From Actinomycetota bacterium (GTDB taxonomy: Bacteria; Actinomycetota; Actinomycetes; Nanopelagicales; Nanopelagicaceae), in contig CANGVO010000002.1 in NCBI GenBank assembly GCA_947457445.1, forward strand, positions 1-26,866: DNA of 26,866 nucleotides, written 5' to 3'. This document shows positions 23,546-26,866 of the stretch, in pieces (within the stretch, counting starts at the first letter, position 1; each line of letters begins with the position of its first letter). A program made the position numbers and the translations under genes. The notes beneath the pieces were generated by a model. It was not told where the DNA came from, made no database searches, and was given only the letters and a program-made list of their open reading frames with translations.

Positions 23546-25194
23546 CAACTTATGCAGAACGTCCGACTATCGATGCAACCGCAATTGCACCGTCTGCTAA
23601 AGGTAAGAATTTCGTAAAGTGGATAACCTCAACCGACCATAAGACAATCGGCTATCTCTACCTGATGACCACATTTGCGTGGTTCTTGGTTGGGGGGCTA
23701 TTAGCTTTGGCTTTGCGTGCAGAACTTTCTCGCCCAGGTATGCAGTTCCTCAGTAACGAGCAGTACAACCAAATCTTCACAATGCACGGCACCATAATGC
23801 TTTTGATGTTTGCAACACCACTTTTTGTTGGCTTTGCCAACGTAATCATGCCGCTTCAAATCGGTGCAGCTGATGTGGCTTTCCCGCGTTTGAATATGCT
23901 TTCGTTTTGGCTCTTCTTCTTCGGAAGCCTCACTGCTGTTGCAGGTTTCTTAACTCCTGGCGGGGCTGCATCTTTCGGGTGGACTGCATATGCACCACTT
24001 GCCAACTCAACTTATTCTCCTGGTATCGGTGGAGATCTTTGGGTAATTGGATTAGCCGTTTCTGGTCTCGGAACAATTCTCGGTGGCGTTAACTTCATTA
24101 CAACTATTTTTACAATGCGCGCCCCTGGAATGACTATGTTCCGTATGTCGATCTTTTCTTGGAACGTACTTTTAACTTCGATCTTGGTTCTTCTCGCTTT
24201 CCCACCACTGGCCGCAGCTCTGCTTGCTCTGGAATCTGATCGAATCTTTGGTTCACATATATTTGATCCGGCCAATGGCGGAGCGATGCTGTGGCAACAC
24301 TTGTTCTGGTTCTTTGGGCACCCAGAGGTTTATATCTTGGCGCTTCCTTTCTTCGGTATTGCAACTGAAATTTTGCCAGTCTTTAGCCGCAAGCCAATCT
24401 TTGGTTATAAGGGTTTGATCGCTGCAACGATCGCTATCTCAGCGCTTTCTGTTGCGGTATGGGCACACCATATGTTTGCCAGCGGTCAAGTTCTATTGCC
24501 GTTCTTCTCATTCATGACATTCTTAATCGGTGTTCCGACCGGCGTTAAATTCTTTAACTGGATCGGCACCATGTGGCGCGGCCACGTAACATTTGAAACG
24601 CCAATGCTTTGGGTAATGGGATTCTTGGTTACGTTCTTATTCGGCGGTCTAACCGGAATCATTTTGGCTTCGCCTCCAATGGATTTTGCAGTCTCTGCTT
24701 CCTACTTTGTGGTTGCGCACTTCCATTACGTTCTTTTCGGAACCGTGGTCTTCGCGATGTTCGCTGGTTTCTACTTCTGGTGGCCAAAGATGACCGGTCG
24801 CATGCTCAACGAGCGCCTCGGCAAGATTCACTTCTGGACTCTCTTCGTGGGATTCCACACAACGTTTTTGATTCAGCACTGGCTAGGTATTAAAGGATTC
24901 CCGCGTCGTTACTCTGACTATCTAGCAACTGATGGTTTTACCGGCATGAACATGATTTCAACAGTTGGTTCTGGCCTTCTGGCGCTATCAATGATTCCGT
25001 TCTTCGTAAACGTTTGGATCACTCGCAAGTCCTCACTTGTTAATTGCGACGATCCTTGGGGTTATGGCTCATCTCTCGAGTGGGCGACTTCATGTCCACC
25101 ACCACGACACAACTTCCTTACGATGCCGCGAATTCGTTCCGAGCGTCCTGCCTTTGATCTACACCATCCTCACATTAAGACTGAAGGTCACTAA
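23542..25194 (+). CDS. ctaD: Cytochrome c oxidase subunit I
   Basis: This is the catalytic heme-copper subunit, 550 residues with about twelve membrane helices. Metal ligands are all visible: His82 and His395 for heme a, His393 for heme a3, and His260, His309 and His310 for CuB. HPEVY gives Glu262 (D-channel end) and Tyr264 (cross-linked to His260). Asp111 and Asn118 mark the D-channel entry and Lys336 the K-channel, so it is an A1-type proton pump. It is coupled to ctaC by ATGA and to ctaF by TAATG. In mycobacteria ctaD lies elsewhere; here the oxidase genes are together. Confidence 0.98.
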   Translation: MTTYAERPTIDATAIAPSAKGKNFVKWITSTDHKTIGYLYLMTTFAWFLVGGLLALALRAELSRPGMQFLSNEQYNQIFTMHGTIMLLMFATPLFVGFANVIMPLQIGAADVAFPRLNMLSFWLFFFGSLTAVAGFLTPGGAASFGWTAYAPLANSTYSPGIGGDLWVIGLAVSGLGTILGGVNFITTIFTMRAPGMTMFRMSIFSWNVLLTSILVLLAFPPLAAALLALESDRIFGSHIFDPANGGAMLWQHLFWFFGHPEVYILALPFFGIATEILPVFSRKPIFGYKGLIAATIAISALSVAVWAHHMFASGQVLLPFFSFMTFLIGVPTGVKFFNWIGTMWRGHVTFETPMLWVMGFLVTFLFGGLTGIILASPPMDFAVSASYFVVAHFHYVLFGTVVFAMFAGFYFWWPKMTGRMLNERLGKIHFWTLFVGFHTTFLIQHWLGIKGFPRRYSDYLATDGFTGMNMISTVGSGLLALSMIPFFVNVWITRKSSLVNCDDPWGYGSSLEWATSCPPPRHNFLTMPRIRSERPAFDLHHPHIKTEGH

Positions 25195-25601
25195 TGAAAA
25201 CTAACTGGCAACTCTTTGGTGGTCTTAGCGTTTTTTATGTAATCATGGCTGTTATTTACCACTACGTAGGTGGCGAAGCGGTCGGCATAACCGGAATGAT
25301 TCTGGCTGCATGCCTAGCCGGAATGGTCGGCTTTTATATTTGGTTCACCCAGAAGCGAATCGGACAGATTTTGCCCGAAGATCGCCCAACCGGAGAAATT
25401 GCAGATAGCGCTGGAGAGCTCGGTTTCTACAGCCCTCATTCTTGGTGGCCTTTGCCAGTTGCACTTAGCGCTATGGCGTTAGGTCTTTCGCTAATTGTGG
25501 GCTGGTGGCTAACTCTTATCTCCTTAGGTGCTTTGGTAATCAGCATTATCGGATTCGTAACTGAGTACGAAAAGCCACTATCTGAAAACGCATCTCACTA
25601 G
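25194..25601 (+). CDS. ctaF: Cytochrome c oxidase subunit 4 (actinobacterial CtaF)
   Basis: This small membrane subunit of 135 residues is found in actinobacterial aa3 oxidase and bc1-aa3 supercomplexes. Two N-terminal helices (about 5-50) are followed by a conserved loop (ILPEDRPTGEIADSAGELGFYSPHSWWPLP) and two C-terminal helices. It has no redox centre; the family supports assembly or stability. Its ATG overlaps the ctaD stop by one base, which indicates translational coupling. It ends the ctaC-ctaD-ctaF unit; 21 bases separate it from the SRPBCC gene. Confidence 0.93.
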   Translation: MKTNWQLFGGLSVFYVIMAVIYHYVGGEAVGITGMILAACLAGMVGFYIWFTQKRIGQILPEDRPTGEIADSAGELGFYSPHSWWPLPVALSAMALGLSLIVGWWLTLISLGALVISIIGFVTEYEKPLSENASH

Positions 25602-25611
25602 ATTCATTCTG

Positions 25612-25617
25612 TAATTT
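25612..25617 (+). promoter_or_regulatory. Probable -10 box for leaderless SRPBCC mRNA
   Basis: TAATTT is five bases from the ATG at 25623; the overlapping TGTAAT (25610-25615) gives a gap of seven. Either agrees with a leaderless transcript separate from the cta genes. Confidence 0.4.
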
Positions 25618-25622
25618 AAATT

Positions 25623-26099
25623 ATGGATCCAATACGCGCCGAGATTCTAGATGTTGCTGATCCGCGCATTGCAGCGGCTCGAATAGTTATCAACGCTCCA
25701 TCGCAGCAAATCTTTGACCTAATTGCAGATGCGCGCTGCCACCCTCTCTTTGACGGATCCGGAACTCTCCAGGGCAGTATTTCAGGACCAATTCGCTTGC
25801 ACCTAGGTGCGAAATTTGGCATGGCGATGAAAATCAAGGTGCCATATCGCATCACAAATACAGTGGTAGCTTTTGAAGAAGGTAAGAAAATATCTTGGTG
25901 CCATTTAATGAAGTGGACCTGGAGTTATGAATTAGTTGATCTTGGAAATGGAAGCACTCAAGTTACCGAAACATTTGACGCACATGACATCCCATGGCTT
26001 GCCAGTAAGTGGCTAGATGCCACGGGCGTTATTAAGCAAAACCCAAAGTGGATGGCCAAGAGTTTGGTGCGACTTAAGGCGACCTGCGAAAGTAATTAG
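25623..26099 (+). CDS. SRPBCC (START/polyketide cyclase-like) family protein
   Basis: This 158-residue soluble protein has the helix-grip pattern of the SRPBCC superfamily. An N-terminal strand leads to the block INAPSQQIFDLIADARCHPLFDGSG, middle strands include KISWCHLMKWTWSYELVD, the block STQVTETFDA follows, and a long C-terminal helix (KWMAKSLVRLKATCE) ends the protein. Such proteins enclose a hydrophobic ligand such as a lipid or polyketide; neither ligand nor activity can be named. It lies between the aa3 oxidase genes and qcrB, overlapping the qcrB end by 4 bp tail to tail. A role in respiratory chain assembly is only suggested by position. Confidence 0.8.
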   Translation: MDPIRAEILDVADPRIAAARIVINAPSQQIFDLIADARCHPLFDGSGTLQGSISGPIRLHLGAKFGMAMKIKVPYRITNTVVAFEEGKKISWCHLMKWTWSYELVDLGNGSTQVTETFDAHDIPWLASKWLDATGVIKQNPKWMAKSLVRLKATCESN

Positions 26100-26866
26100 T
26101 GGTGTTCGATCTCTTTAAGATCTTCGGCAGTAACCTTTGGAACAGCAACAGCATGCGCTTTACTCAAACGAGCACGTAGTTTGTTCTTTAGGACACCTGG
26201 GCGTCGAACTCCACGTAGATCATTTTCTTCCAGTGCAAGTGGTGGCATCTGCTCATGTTGTGTAAGCAACCAAGCCTTCTCCGGAGAAATTGGTTCGTGA
26301 ACTTCTACAAATTCGCCATGCGGCATCATGACCAAGCGGCCGGTTTCGCGACCATGCAAGACAAGATCACGGTCTGCACGCTGTAGCGAGAGACATAGAC
26401 GCTTAGTGATCACAAATGCCAATGGAGGAAGTACGAAGATGCTGATGCGCGAGAACCACATAATCTGATTAATAGTCAGATCAAAGGTGATCGCAATAAT
26501 GTCATTACCACCGTTAATCAGAGCAACCAACATAAATGTCAGCGACATGACGCCAAGCGCTGTACGGTTTGGCGCATTTCGTGGGCGATCTAGCAAATGA
26601 TGCTCGCGCTTATCACCAGTCATCCAACTTTCGATAAATGGATAGAGTGCCATTCCGGTAAACAAAATTCCCGGAACAATTAAACCTGGAATCAAAATGT
26701 TCCAAGAAATTGTGTGTCCAAATGCATGTGTTTCTAGTGGGGGAGCCATGCGTACTAATCCATCAAGCCAACCCATATACCAATCGGGTTGAGAGCCAGC
26801 AGAAATCTGTCCTGGTGTGTAAGGACCGTATAACCAAATTGGGTTAATAGAAGCAACAGCTCCAAG
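26096..26866 (-). CDS. qcrB: Cytochrome bc1 complex cytochrome b subunit, C-terminal part
   Basis: This is the 3' part of a gene that enters from the right edge; about 256 residues are visible and no start is in the window. The reading frame is open to the edge and contains NPIWLYGPYTPGQISAGSQPDWYMGWLDG split over the first residues, characteristic of actinobacterial QcrB. Several membrane helices and a long charged cytoplasmic tail typical of the actinobacterial type follow. The heme-ligating histidines lie in the missing N-terminal half. It transfers electrons from menaquinol within the bc1-aa3 supercomplex; qcrA, qcrC and ctaE are expected beyond the edge. Confidence 0.95.
   Translation of the reverse strand, partial: LGAVASINPIWLYGPYTPGQISAGSQPDWYMGWLDGLVRMAPPLETHAFGHTISWNILIPGLIVPGILFTGMALYPFIESWMTGDKREHHLLDRPRNAPNRTALGVMSLTFMLVALINGGNDIIAITFDLTINQIMWFSRISIFVLPPLAFVITKRLCLSLQRADRDLVLHGRETGRLVMMPHGEFVEVHEPISPEKAWLLTQHEQMPPLALEENDLRGVRRPGVLKNKLRARLSKAHAVAVPKVTAEDLKEIEHH

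Noticed and set aside
1..26866. tRNA or rRNA genes, CRISPR arrays, insertion sequences, phage genes
   Set aside because: I saw no cloverleaf-like sequence, regular spacer-repeat pattern, transposase or integrase, or terminal inverted repeats; all large open frames belong to housekeeping or transport families.

Overview
The window is a compact, AT-leaning stretch of an actinobacterial chromosome. The family content fits an actinobacterium: DUF4191, DUF3043, a SucB with two lipoyl domains, CtaF, QcrB and CbrTUV. The gene order also tracks the Mycobacterium tuberculosis Rv2193-Rv2220 block as I remember it (qcrB, ctaF, ctaC, adoK-like kinase, IscA/ErpA, DUF3043, gcvT, pepA/B, sucB/dlaT, TIGR01777, lipB, lipA, DUF4191, RDD, then glnA). 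Moderate base composition, many overlapping gene ends and probable leaderless transcripts suggest a streamlined lineage such as freshwater Nanopelagicales (acI). The phylum is well supported; the lineage is inference.

Layout. 1-207: control region between a gene just off the left edge (probably glnA, leftward) and an RDD membrane protein. 551-3536 (minus): lipB-lipA-plsC-like-DUF4191. 3614-6942 (plus): an MMPL exporter and an FAD oxidoreductase that interrupt the usual order. 6919-12422 (minus): pepA, lpd, sucB and a TIGR01777 epimerase. 12492-13580 (plus): gcvT. 13546-17475 (minus): a cobalamin riboswitch followed by a secreted SCO2322-like protein and the ECF transporter cbrV-cbrU-cbrT. 17583-18584 (plus): aldo/keto reductase. 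18588-20290 (minus): nadA and DUF3043. 20358-21709 (plus): an ErpA/IscA carrier and a PfkB kinase. 21666-22733 (minus): a cysteine-desulfurase-fold protein. 22793-25601 (plus): ctaC-ctaD-ctaF. 25623-26099 (plus): an SRPBCC protein. 26096-26866 (minus): the C-terminal part of qcrB.

How the genes fit together. One theme is lipoate: LipB and LipA make the cofactor, SucB carries it, Lpd reoxidises it, and GcvT works with lipoylated H-protein. A second is respiration: the aa3 oxidase subunits sit next to cytochrome bc1. A third is Fe-S/NAD: the 4Fe-4S enzyme NadA is divergent from an A-type Fe-S carrier. A fourth is B12 uptake: a riboswitch-led operon encodes the ECF importer and a secreted accessory protein.

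The most interesting observations are these. (1) The cysteine-desulfurase-like protein keeps a near-perfect catalytic-cysteine loop but has Arg-Ala where the PLP-binding His-Lys should be. (2) The riboswitch-controlled secreted protein has no visible membrane anchor. (3) A perfect GTACAGC-N10-GCTGTAC dyad lies over the lipB/MMPL promoters. (4) A repeated TANNNT-N5-7-start arrangement at about ten gene starts indicates widespread leaderless transcription.
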